Assembly (NCBI GenBank): GCA_027859055.1
Contig: JAQIBO010000356.1
Coordinates: 1 to 16,928, forward strand
DNA from: Spirochaeta sp.
GTDB lineage: Bacteria > Spirochaetota > Spirochaetia > DSM-27196 > Alkalispirochaetaceae
Direction of reading: 5' to 3'
DNA length: 16,928 nt
The notes below the pieces were generated by a model, which saw only the letters and a list, made by a program, of their open reading frames with translations, did not search any database and had not been told where the DNA came from. How positions within the stretch are numbered: the stretch's first letter is position 1; each line of letters opens with the position of its first letter. The position numbers and the translations under genes were made by a program. This document shows, one piece after another, positions 7,227 to 13,976 of this stretch.

Positions 7227-8756
7227 ATGCAGTCACAACGTATCCAGCGCTTGGTCGCTGAGTTGGGGAGCGGACTTCATGAGAAAGAGGAGCTTCTGCG
7301 CCTTACCCTTCTTGCCGCGATAGCGGGCCAGAACGTGTTTCTTTTTGGGCCTCCCGGGGTCGCCAAGAGCATGGTCGCTCGCCGGATGTCCACGGCGTTC
7401 CGGGATGCCCGCGCCTTCGAGTATCTTCTCGGCAAGTTTACAACTCCGGAGGAGATCTTTGGTCCCGTATCCATCGCGCGGCTCAAAGACGCGGACCGTT
7501 TCGAGCGCGTGACCGAAGGGTTCCTTCCGGACGCCCACATCGTCTTTCTCGACGAGATCTGGAACGCGTCATCACCGATCCTCAATACGCTGCTGACCGC
7601 AATCAACGAGCGTCGCTTTCGAAACGGCAGTGACGAGCTCGATCTTCCGCTTCGGTCCGTTATCGGCGCGTCACGAACGCTCCTTCCCGAAGACACCGGC
7701 CTCGAGAATTTGTGGGATCGTTTCCTCCTTCGCCTGCCCGTCAATCCGATAACCACAAAGGAAGCGTTTCACAACCTGGTCGGTGGCGGTGACGACGAAT
7801 ACCTCGACCCGGTCCCGCCAAAAGACAAGATCACCCTCGATGAACTTGATGAGTGGTACGACGTGATCGGTACCGTCACAATCGGCACGGAAATCGAGGA
7901 TCTGGTATTCGATATACGCGAACGGATCGCGCGGCACAACAGCATGAACGCCGAATCCGGTACGGTCCAACCGATCGTCGTCAGCGACAGACGGTGGAAA
8001 CAGGCCGCGCGCCTCCTGCGGACCAGTGCATTCCTCAATGACCGGACCGAAGTCGACGCGATCGACTGCATGCTTCTACGCCACTGTCTCTGGTCCCGCG
8101 AGCAGGAGCGGGAAATAGTCGATACGATCGTCGCCGAGGCGATCCGCCGCTACATTCGATCGGGCCTTTTTGATCCGGAGGCGCTGCGTGAGTCGTTACG
8201 GGAAATTCTCCGTACCGGCGCCGGTACCGCGCAACGGGAGCGGCGAGTGGAGCAACCGGTCTCTTACCGCGGCGAGTACTACCGCATCACCGACTTCGTC
8301 GATGACCATCTTTCGCTTATCTGGATCGGCGACTTTCAGAACCTGAACGAGGATGCATCGACGGAAACCGACCTTTTCTTCTACGGTGACGAAGACGAAT
8401 ACGCCTATTCCGAACGCTTCCAGATTCGTCGCGTGGGACCGCGGTCACTTGAGATCGACGGTGTCACCTTTGACCTGGAGCATGAGACGGTCGTTCAGGC
8501 CGATCATGATCGGCGCGAACTGTCCGCCGAGGAGACGGAGGCGCTCCGGACAAAACTGCAACGCTTCCGGGAGGAGATTGCATCGGTGGAAGACCGAATC
8601 TACCAGTATCGCGATGCCTCTACCGGTGAGGCTGCGGAACACCTGTTCGTGCACCGCAGCTACGTAGACGTCGCGATTCGTGGAATGGACGCAATCGCAT
8701 CGGAGATCGCGATGATACGGACCGATGTGGACGACACCCTCGCGGATCTGACGTGA
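7227..8756 (+). CDS. ravA: RavA-type MoxR AAA+ ATPase
   Basis: The 509-residue product matches E. coli RavA in length (~500) and order of motifs. Walker A is GPPGVAKS at residues 41-48 (Lys 47, nt 7365). The RavA/MoxR stretch ARAFEYLLGKF-TPEEIFGP-SI follows, then Walker B VFLDEIWNAS (Asp109, Glu110, nt 7551) and ILNTLLTAINERRFRNG. The SDRRWKQAARLLRTSAF helix begins the C-terminal lid, followed by a divergent region where the E. coli protein has its LARA and triple-helical parts. By family knowledge RavA is a hexameric cytoplasmic ATPase that works with the VWA protein ViaA, acts on respiratory complexes and influences aminoglycoside sensitivity. ATG 7227 puts the usual ~40 residues before Walker A; the frame stays open upstream to 6600 but that part is antisense to the NUDIX gene. 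The 3' end overlaps viaA by 4 bp. No lysine decarboxylase partner gene is nearby. Confidence 0.93.
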   Translation: MQSQRIQRLVAELGSGLHEKEELLRLTLLAAIAGQNVFLFGPPGVAKSMVARRMSTAFRDARAFEYLLGKFTTPEEIFGPVSIARLKDADRFERVTEGFLPDAHIVFLDEIWNASSPILNTLLTAINERRFRNGSDELDLPLRSVIGASRTLLPEDTGLENLWDRFLLRLPVNPITTKEAFHNLVGGGDDEYLDPVPPKDKITLDELDEWYDVIGTVTIGTEIEDLVFDIRERIARHNSMNAESGTVQPIVVSDRRWKQAARLLRTSAFLNDRTEVDAIDCMLLRHCLWSREQEREIVDTIVAEAIRRYIRSGLFDPEALRESLREILRTGAGTAQRERRVEQPVSYRGEYYRITDFVDDHLSLIWIGDFQNLNEDASTETDLFFYGDEDEYAYSERFQIRRVGPRSLEIDGVTFDLEHETVVQADHDRRELSAEETEALRTKLQRFREEIASVEDRIYQYRDASTGEAAEHLFVHRSYVDVAIRGMDAIASEIAMIRTDVDDTLADLT

Positions 8757-10342
8757 CCGAAGAGGCGATTCTCTATCGCGAACTCTTTTCATTTCTTTCC
8801 GCACCGACAGATGCGGGACGGCCCGTCCCGTTCTCTGCGCGCGATCTCCCACGGCCGCTGGCGCGCGGGTTGGTGCATTTCTACGGGTTGTTGCGTTCGG
8901 AGACGGTGCGTGCCATCGACGAAGATCTCGCAGATCAGATCGCCCGCTCATTAAGTGACTGGTTTGCCCAACTGTACCGCCAACTGTGGAGCAACACCGA
9001 CAGCGACGCCCGCTCCGCCACCGACGAACTCCCCGAAGACCCGGCCGCCTTGGTTGCGGTACTCACGGCGCGGTGGCCGGACCACGCCCGACAGTGGGAA
9101 CGGAGTCAGCGAACGATCGCAGCCACGCCGGATCAACGGGTCTGCGAGATGATCCGGCTCAGCATGGTCGATACGGCGAAGAGTCTCGCATTGCAGCAAC
9201 GCGAACAACAAACGGAGCGGGCGCTGCGCCTGGTGACTGCACCGCTGGCGGATCATTTGAACGAGACGGTACCGTCGATCGTCGCGACGGCGCGCCGCGT
9301 GAACGCCGCATTTCACCGCCCCGGTGTCTGGAATATTTTTGATCCGCTGTGGAACGAGGTGGACTGGGAGCCGATCGAGAACGCCGCTGAAACCGGAGAG
9401 CAGGAGCCGGACCTTGCGGCGCTGGCGCAACGCCTGGTTCGTGGCGTCGAACCGGTGTCGGAGCGGCAGGTGTGGCAGGAAGAAACGGTAACGGTGGTTC
9501 ACCGGGACGCCCGCGACAGCGGTTACGGCAATATTGAACGCCTTGGCACCACCGGGTCACCACAACTGGCGCTGTCATCGGAGCTGTCTCTGTTGGCATC
9601 GCCGGAAACGGAAGAACTCTTCTTACGTAAACAGGCCGAAGGGGCAATCCTTGCCCTTGAACCGACCCGATACGAGTACTCGGAGCGGATCGACTTGCAG
9701 ACCCGATGGCGCCGTGTGGATGCGCCACAACGGTTGGGGCCAATTATCGTGTGCGTCGATACCAGCGGATCCATGCAGGGAGAAGCAGGTGAAATTGCCG
9801 CGGCGACAACGCTCCTCATTGTGCGGGAGGCGCTGCATCAGCGCCGTCCCGTCGACGTTGTGGCAGTCCACGAGACGTTGCGCATTGCGTCGTTTTTGTC
9901 TTCCCCGACCTCTGAGCCCGCCACCACTGAAACGGCCGCCGCAGTGAACGCGGAAGAACCGGATCGCGTGGAGCCGGAACCGGTTATGCACCTTGAGTCG
10001 ATTCTCACACCGGCAAGTCCCGGCGGCGCCAACATTTCGCCGGCACTGGAAGAGGCGATCGATCGGGCGGAGAGTCGCGCCCGTCGGGGACACGATATCG
10101 TCGACCTGCTCATTGTGAGTGATATCCGGTTTCCCAAGGTGGGACCAAACCATCTCAACCGGATCTACCGCCTGCAGAGCCGCGGCTGGGCGCGGATTCA
10201 CGCCCTGACAATTAACCGCGAGCCGATACACGATCCACTCAACGTCTTTGACTACCGGTGGCACTACAACACCGCCGATGAGTTCGACTTTCGCAACGCC
10301 GGCCGGCCGCACCGGATCGGAATCGCCCGTAGCGAGATTTAG
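8753..10342 (+). CDS. viaA: ViaA-type VWA-domain protein, RavA partner
   Basis: This 529-residue protein has a mostly helical N-terminal half and a C-terminal von Willebrand A domain. The MIDAS motif DTSGS is at residues 336-340 (nt 9758) after the strand PIIVCVD; later come LLIVSDIRFPK and RGWARIHALTIN, typical of ViaA. By family knowledge ViaA binds and stimulates RavA and, with it, contacts respiratory enzymes at the inner membrane. The start is GTG 8753, inside the ravA stop (GTGA overlap), so translation is probably coupled; there is no independent Shine-Dalgarno. Compared with E. coli ViaA (about 480 residues) it is longer, in part because of an acidic, Thr/Glu/Pro-rich insertion within the VWA domain (about nt 9899-9985). 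Its TAG stop shares bases with the sbcB stop on the other strand. The operon partner and MIDAS make the call firm; function in this organism is inferred. Confidence 0.9.
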   Translation: MTEEAILYRELFSFLSAPTDAGRPVPFSARDLPRPLARGLVHFYGLLRSETVRAIDEDLADQIARSLSDWFAQLYRQLWSNTDSDARSATDELPEDPAALVAVLTARWPDHARQWERSQRTIAATPDQRVCEMIRLSMVDTAKSLALQQREQQTERALRLVTAPLADHLNETVPSIVATARRVNAAFHRPGVWNIFDPLWNEVDWEPIENAAETGEQEPDLAALAQRLVRGVEPVSERQVWQEETVTVVHRDARDSGYGNIERLGTTGSPQLALSSELSLLASPETEELFLRKQAEGAILALEPTRYEYSERIDLQTRWRRVDAPQRLGPIIVCVDTSGSMQGEAGEIAAATTLLIVREALHQRRPVDVVAVHETLRIASFLSSPTSEPATTETAAAVNAEEPDRVEPEPVMHLESILTPASPGGANISPALEEAIDRAESRARRGHDIVDLLIVSDIRFPKVGPNHLNRIYRLQSRGWARIHALTINREPIHDPLNVFDYRWHYNTADEFDFRNAGRPHRIGIARSEI

Positions 10343-11856
10343 CGCCCCGGCTCTTCGGTCAGCACCCCGTAGTGCGCCTCCAGCCCCATCCGCCGCACGA
10401 GACTGTTTCGATGCTCCCGCAATTGCCGCAGAACGTTCACCTGCCGGTTCACCGGGAGGCCCGAGCGAGCGGTTCCGTCGCGGACAGCGGTCGAAGAACT
10501 CCGCCACACCTCGTCGAATCGTTCTATATCAAGGCGCTGTGCCGCCTCAGCGCGAAACGCGTACCGGGCATCACTGGAAAGCCGCTCGGGCAGATAACGC
10601 CCGACAAAACGCCGGGCAAGTTCGCGGTTGCGCTCGTCGACCAGATTCACCTGTGCCAACAGGGCGGCGATCTCCGCGGTGGATGCGGTCTCCCCGGCCG
10701 CCAGTACACGCCGATCCTCGTCAGAGGGAAGGGTATCGTACAGCTGTGCATCCACATCGCGCGGGCGCTCGGTATCATCAACGGCGGCCTCGGCGTGTAC
10801 GGCATCACGGGCACGCAGGAATCGCTCCGCCCACGACGCCACACCAGCGCGGACCGCGATCATCCGGTTCGTTTCGACGATGTCGCGCGTGAGTCCATAT
10901 CCCTCAAGGAGATCATACTGGCGGGGTCCGGCGGGTATCACAAACGGAAAGCGCCGCGGGTTGATGCGCTGCAGCGATCGCCACTCTTCCGGCCGCTCCC
11001 GGGTATACCACTCCTGTGAAATCTGTTCCGGTTCCTGTGCGAGAAGCGTTGCTGGATCCCGATCGAGGTTCAAAAGCCACCATTGCCCGGCCGGTCCCGT
11101 CTCATGGCCAAGCACAAGGTACACCGATGAACAGCGTTCGACGCTCCGAATCCGCGCCGAGGAAAACACAACCGCCGAAGCGGGATCTGCCGGCCCGGCG
11201 CGGAACGCCGCCGTCAGTCGACCCACAACGGCCCGTTTGTCCAACAGCCCCGGCAGCCCGTCCCACACCTCGGGAAGCCGTTCCTGCATCATCTTTGTCA
11301 AGTTACGCAGCGCAAACGTGTCGGCCAGTGCTTCATGGCTGGTACCACCCAGCGCATCGTTGGCCTCGGCAAGCGCTTCGAGACGAAAGTCCGGCAGTCC
11401 CGTATCGGTCCGCGGCCATCGAAACAGGTCGCGATGAAAATCAAACAGGCCAGGAATGACGGCGAAGATATCCATCCGGCGGTTTCCCTCGCGGTGATGC
11501 CAGCCGTAGGGATCAAGAAACGTCCGGTAGAACAGGTGACGGACAAACTCGTCGTCAAAGGAGGCGTTGTTGTACCCGAGAATCAGCGTGCGCTGATGGG
11601 CAGTAAACCACCGGTGCAACCGGCGGGCGAAGTCCGGCTCCGGGAGGCCCGTCTGTAACGCCGCCTGCGGGGTGATTCCGGTGGTCAGACACGCCTGAGG
11701 ATCGGCGATATAATCGGGTGGAGGAAGACAGCGCAGCTCATACGGCTGCTCCATAAGCTCAAGACGGTCATCGGTGAGAATCCCCGCAAATTCGGCGATC
11801 CGGTCATGAGCCGGTGACAGCCCGAACGTCTCCAGGTCGTAAAAGATGATCGGCAT
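10339..11856 (-). CDS. sbcB: Exodeoxyribonuclease I
   Basis: The 505-residue product is a DEDDh 3'-5' single-strand DNA exonuclease of the ExoI/SbcB family (E. coli 475 residues), acting in recombination and mismatch repair. The acidic residues are in place: D7 and E9 in FYDLETFG, D101 in LGYNN-SFDDEF, and H174 with D179 in TSHEALADT, the five-residue His-Asp spacing matching E. coli H181/D186. LTTGITPQAA, FYRTFLDPYGW and GLPDFRLEAL are family signatures, and VDAQLYDTLPSDEDR marks the C-terminal SH3/helical region. ATG 11856 was chosen because homology starts right there; the frame can extend to a TTG at 11883, giving nine unconserved residues. There is no convincing Shine-Dalgarno; TATTCT on the coding strand ends 8 nt before the ATG. 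It is convergent with viaA, overlapping by 4 bp. Confidence 0.95.
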   Translation of the reverse strand: MPIIFYDLETFGLSPAHDRIAEFAGILTDDRLELMEQPYELRCLPPPDYIADPQACLTTGITPQAALQTGLPEPDFARRLHRWFTAHQRTLILGYNNASFDDEFVRHLFYRTFLDPYGWHHREGNRRMDIFAVIPGLFDFHRDLFRWPRTDTGLPDFRLEALAEANDALGGTSHEALADTFALRNLTKMMQERLPEVWDGLPGLLDKRAVVGRLTAAFRAGPADPASAVVFSSARIRSVERCSSVYLVLGHETGPAGQWWLLNLDRDPATLLAQEPEQISQEWYTRERPEEWRSLQRINPRRFPFVIPAGPRQYDLLEGYGLTRDIVETNRMIAVRAGVASWAERFLRARDAVHAEAAVDDTERPRDVDAQLYDTLPSDEDRRVLAAGETASTAEIAALLAQVNLVDERNRELARRFVGRYLPERLSSDARYAFRAEAAQRLDIERFDEVWRSSSTAVRDGTARSGLPVNRQVNVLRQLREHRNSLVRRMGLEAHYGVLTEEPGR

Positions 11857-11967
11857 CGCCGTTGAGAATACCACGTGTATCAACCCGATGCACGTATCAC
11901 AAAGCCGTCCCGGTGATTAGCATCTTTTTGACACATGTTTGCGGGTTTTTTTGACCCTGTGTAGCAT

Positions 11968-11979
11968 TAGTGACCACTA
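11968..11979. repeat. Inverted repeat, possible upstream activator site
   Basis: TAGTG, two bases, CACTA form a perfect 5-bp-arm inverted repeat. Its centre is about 138 bp upstream of the start predicted from the sigma-54-type promoter of hsp20, within the range where bacterial enhancer-binding proteins usually bind. It matches no binding site I know, and arms this short also occur by chance. Confidence 0.25.
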
Positions 11980-12058
11980 TCGTGTATTACCGTCGACGTA
12001 TTTTCCCGATGCATTCGTCGGTTGCCGTCTCGTATTTCATTTTGCCAAAGAGACTTAT

Positions 12059-12074
12059 GCGATTATTGTATCGC
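12059..12074. repeat. Inverted repeat just upstream of the hsp20 promoter
   Basis: GCGAT (12059-12063), TATTGT, ATCGC (12070-12074) is a perfect 5-bp-arm repeat ending 10 bp before the -24 element. The position would suit a repressor or a DNA-bending site. It is not a CIRCE element. Confidence 0.25.
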
Positions 12075-12084
12075 CGGGCTAAAC

Positions 12085-12101
12085 TTGGCACGCTTCGTGC
12101 T
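12085..12101 (+). promoter_or_regulatory. Sigma-54 (-24/-12) promoter for hsp20
   Basis: TTGGCACG, four bases, then GTGCT fits the RpoN consensus TTGGCACG-N4-TTGCW at all but one position. The invariant GG (12087-12088) and GC (12099-12100) are separated by exactly 10 bp. The predicted transcription start is near 12112, giving a leader of about 95 nt. Sigma-70 alternatives in the same place have poor spacing. One caution is that GCACG-CTT-CGTGC (12088-12100) is itself an inverted repeat, so the resemblance could partly reflect an operator. Confidence 0.6.
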
Positions 12102-12195
12102 TTTATATGAATGAAAAGCGGGACCGGTGAGGAAACGGGAACGACGCCTGCGGGGTCTTCCCTCCCCGACCGAAAACAAATCCTGCAATACGTAC

Positions 12196-12200
12196 GGAGG
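12196..12200 (+). promoter_or_regulatory. Shine-Dalgarno of hsp20
   Basis: GGAGG lies 6 nt before ATG 12207 and decides that start over the in-frame ATG at 12111, which lies at the predicted transcription start and has no ribosome site. Confidence 0.85.
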
Positions 12201-12206
12201 TATGTT

Positions 12207-12656
12207 ATGAACTATATGACCCTGAGACGACCCAACAACGGAATCGCCACCCGAACGAACAGCGTGAACGATTTTGACAAACTCTTTCAGTCTGTCTTCA
12301 ATGCGATGCCCGGGTGGACTGATCACAAGCCGGCGGTGGATATCCACGCAACCGAAGACGACTACATCGTCGAGGCGGATCTTCCGGGCTTCTCCGACGA
12401 TCAGATCGACGTGCGTGTCGAAAACGATCTGCTGGTGATTTCGGCGCGCGATGAAGAGAGCAAGGAAGAAGATGCCGACGCGGACTCCTACATGGTCCGG
12501 GAACGGCGGATGCGCTCGTTCTACCGCAGCTTTGCACTCCCAAAAGACGCCGATGCCGGTAAAATCGATGCGACCTATCGCAACGGAGTACTTACGTTGA
12601 CGATTCACAAGAACGCGGAAGCAAAACCGCGCCAGATCAAAATCAAACGCGGCTAA
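12207..12656 (+). CDS. Small heat shock protein, Hsp20/alpha-crystallin family
   Basis: The 149-residue product has the usual size and layout of a bacterial small heat shock protein: a short N-terminal arm (about residues 1-35), an alpha-crystallin domain from PAVDIHATEDDYIVEADLPGF to NGVLTLTIHK, and a short C-terminal tail with the I-x-I type anchor IKI that links dimers into oligomers. Small Hsps are ATP-independent cytoplasmic holdases that bind unfolding proteins. The ADLPG, RSFYRSFALP and NGVL motifs are characteristic. ATG 12207 is supported by GGAGG and by family length. The gene is monocistronic: its own sigma-54-type promoter lies upstream and a strong terminator lies 41 nt after the stop. 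No CIRCE or sigma-32 consensus was seen, which makes the proposed regulation unusual for this family. Confidence 0.95.
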   Translation: MNYMTLRRPNNGIATRTNSVNDFDKLFQSVFNAMPGWTDHKPAVDIHATEDDYIVEADLPGFSDDQIDVRVENDLLVISARDEESKEEDADADSYMVRERRMRSFYRSFALPKDADAGKIDATYRNGVLTLTIHKNAEAKPRQIKIKRG

Positions 12657-12697
12657 CGCCGCAGACCGGATTACAACCGGGAAACTACAATGGGAAC

Positions 12698-12726
12698 GGG
12701 CAGTCCGTGGGGACTGCCCATTTTTT
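12698..12726 (+). terminator. Rho-independent terminator of hsp20
   Basis: GGGCAGTCC (12698-12706), loop GTGG, GGACTGCCC (12711-12719) is a perfect 9-bp GC-rich stem followed by A and six T (12721-12726). It separates hsp20 from the downstream dehydrogenase/TTT operon. Confidence 0.95.
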
Positions 12727-12734
12727 CAAAGAAA

Positions 12735-12758
12735 TGAATCGATCTCTTCATCGGTTCA
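12735..12758. repeat. Long inverted repeat after the hsp20 terminator
   Basis: TGAATCGAT (12735-12743), six bases, ATCGGTTCA (12750-12758): 9-bp arms with one mismatch that becomes a G-U pair in RNA. No T run follows, so it is not a second intrinsic terminator. It could be an operator for the downstream operon or an RNA hairpin at the 3' side of hsp20. Confidence 0.4.
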
Positions 12759-12786
12759 CCTGTCAAAAATTTCAATTTACTCCTCG

Positions 12787-12798
12787 TTTTACGTAAAA
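12787..12798. repeat. 12-bp palindrome, candidate operator
   Basis: TTTTACGTAAAA is a perfect 12-bp palindrome with a central CG, about 155 bp before the dehydrogenase start. Symmetric sites of this kind are typical of dimeric regulators such as LacI or GntR families, but no regulator gene is in the window. Confidence 0.4.
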
Positions 12799-12943
12799 AA
12801 ATCACCTTATCCCTGCAGTCAGCGGCGGTTATCTCCCCATACGGCGTAGAGTAGACCGAAAACGGGCGCCCTGATTCCTGTCTCTTGTCCAACCTTCCGG
12901 GTCTCGGGTACCACTGTCACATGGGGCACACGATGTCGGGGAC

Positions 12944-12948
12944 GGAGG
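12944..12948 (+). promoter_or_regulatory. Shine-Dalgarno of the dehydrogenase gene
   Basis: GGAGG is 5 nt before ATG 12954 and decides this start over in-frame alternatives at 12885, 12921 and 12933, whose extra residues are not part of the conserved fold. Confidence 0.8.
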
Positions 12949-12953
12949 AACAG

Positions 12954-13940
12954 ATGCGACGGGTTCTCTTCATCGGCGACCGGCTGTTTATGAAGTTTCC
13001 CGACTTCGACTACTTTCACGAACGGCTCGCGGAGGTGAATGCCGAGGTTATTTCGACCGCGGGAATGAGTGACGCCGAAATCGTTGAAGCGGCTCACGAT
13101 GCGGTCGCCCTCGTTGATATTGCGCGACCGATCACCGCCGAAATGATCCAGGCGTGCCCATCCTGCCGCATCATCATGACGCTCTCCGTCGGATTTGATG
13201 CCGTGGATGTTGCCGAAGCGACCCGGCACGGCATCCCCGTTTCCAATTGTCCGTTGTACTGCAGTTCAGAAGTGGCGGAACACGCCCTCACCCTCGCCCT
13301 CGCGCTTTCCCGCAAGATCGATATCCTCCATCGCCACGTAAACGGCGGTGGCTGGGACTACAAACACGCCCGCACAATTCACTCCCACCGCACCCAGGTA
13401 TTCGGCATCATCGGTCTTGGGCGCATCGGGCGCTACAGCGCCCGGAAAGCTGCCGCCCTGGGTATGCACGTTATCGCCTACGATCCCTACGTCGATGACG
13501 ACGTATTTGCGATGCTCGGAGTTGAGCGCTTTTACGACCTGGAGCCGATGCTGGAAACCGCGGACATCGTGACGATTCACAGCCCTCTCACCGACGAAAC
13601 GTGGCATATGATTGACAGCGCCGCGCTGGAACGGATGAAATCCACTGCGGTTATCGTAAACACCGCACGCGGGTCGATCATCGACCAGACAGCCCTCGAG
13701 GACGCCCTGGAAAACGGAACGATTGCGGGTGCTGGAATTGACGTCCTTGAGACGGAACCGCCGGTGGGCACCGAACGAATTCTCAACCTGCCCACAGCGA
13801 TCGTGACTCCTCACGTGGCGTGGTATTCCGAAGAGAGCCACACCCAGAACATGATAGACGGTATGAATGAGCTGGTACGCGCACTGCAGGGCCACCGTCC
13901 GCGGTACGTTGTAAATCCGCAGATATACTCCCGACGCTGA
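12954..13940 (+). CDS. D-isomer-specific 2-hydroxyacid dehydrogenase, CtBP-like
   Basis: The 328-residue product is an NAD(P)-dependent 2-hydroxyacid dehydrogenase. The Rossmann motif GLGRIG is at residues 154-159. The catalytic residues are R239 (NTARGSIID), E268 (DVLETEPP) and H287 (TPHVAWYSEES). The PHxAWYSE motif with Trp 290, three residues after the catalytic His, and the spacing Arg-Glu 29 and Glu-His 19 are close to human CtBP1 (R266, E295, H315, W318) rather than to lactate dehydrogenase. The upstream stretch SVGFDAVDVAEATRHGIPVSNCPLYCSSEVAEHAL also fits bacterial CtBP-like dehydrogenases. The enzyme would interconvert a 2-keto and a D-2-hydroxy acid in the cytoplasm; its natural substrate is unknown. 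tctC follows after 36 nt, so it is probably the first gene of the transporter operon and may act on the imported carboxylate. Confidence 0.92.
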   Translation: MRRVLFIGDRLFMKFPDFDYFHERLAEVNAEVISTAGMSDAEIVEAAHDAVALVDIARPITAEMIQACPSCRIIMTLSVGFDAVDVAEATRHGIPVSNCPLYCSSEVAEHALTLALALSRKIDILHRHVNGGGWDYKHARTIHSHRTQVFGIIGLGRIGRYSARKAAALGMHVIAYDPYVDDDVFAMLGVERFYDLEPMLETADIVTIHSPLTDETWHMIDSAALERMKSTAVIVNTARGSIIDQTALEDALENGTIAGAGIDVLETEPPVGTERILNLPTAIVTPHVAWYSEESHTQNMIDGMNELVRALQGHRPRYVVNPQIYSRR

Positions 13941-13976
13941 CCAGTTCACGCCGGGAGACATCCATAGGAGACACAT

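Larger units (their letters stand above)
11857..12206. other. Intergenic region between sbcB and hsp20
   Basis: About 350 bp with no credible gene. It is AT-richer than its surroundings and serves as the divergent control region of sbcB (minus) and hsp20 (plus). It holds the -10-like TATTCT of sbcB (11870-11865), inverted repeats at 11968-11979 and 12059-12074, an 8-bp palindrome CGTCGACG (11991-11998), a sigma-54-type promoter at 12085-12101 and an hsp20 leader of about 95 nt. A T-rich GGGT/ACCC stem around 11943-11957 is too weak to call a terminator. Confidence 0.6.
12727..12953. other. Leader region of the dehydrogenase/TTT operon
   Basis: About 227 bp after the hsp20 terminator, AT-rich in its first half. 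It contains inverted repeats at 12735-12758 and 12787-12798 and, at its end, the dehydrogenase Shine-Dalgarno. I found no -35/-10 pair good enough to call, although the promoter of the operon must lie here. Confidence 0.6.

Noticed and set aside
12085..12113. Sigma-70 promoter reading of the hsp20 promoter (TTGGCA plus TATATG/TATGAA)
   Set aside because: Spacing would be 13-15 bp, and the hexamer at 17 bp is a poor match; the -24/-12 geometry fits far better.
12111..12206. Upstream ATG extension of Hsp20 by 32 residues
   Set aside because: The ATG at 12111 coincides with the predicted transcription start and has no ribosome site; ATG 12207 has GGAGG and gives the normal family length.
12743..12772. 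Minus-strand TTGACA-N17-ATCGAT promoter-like pair
   Set aside because: It points into the hsp20 terminator with no minus-strand gene ahead, and the -10 is poor.
12671..12892. Small minus-strand open frame (73 codons) in the hsp20-dehydrogenase gap
   Set aside because: It runs through the hsp20 terminator and the inverted repeats and has no Shine-Dalgarno or recognisable feature.
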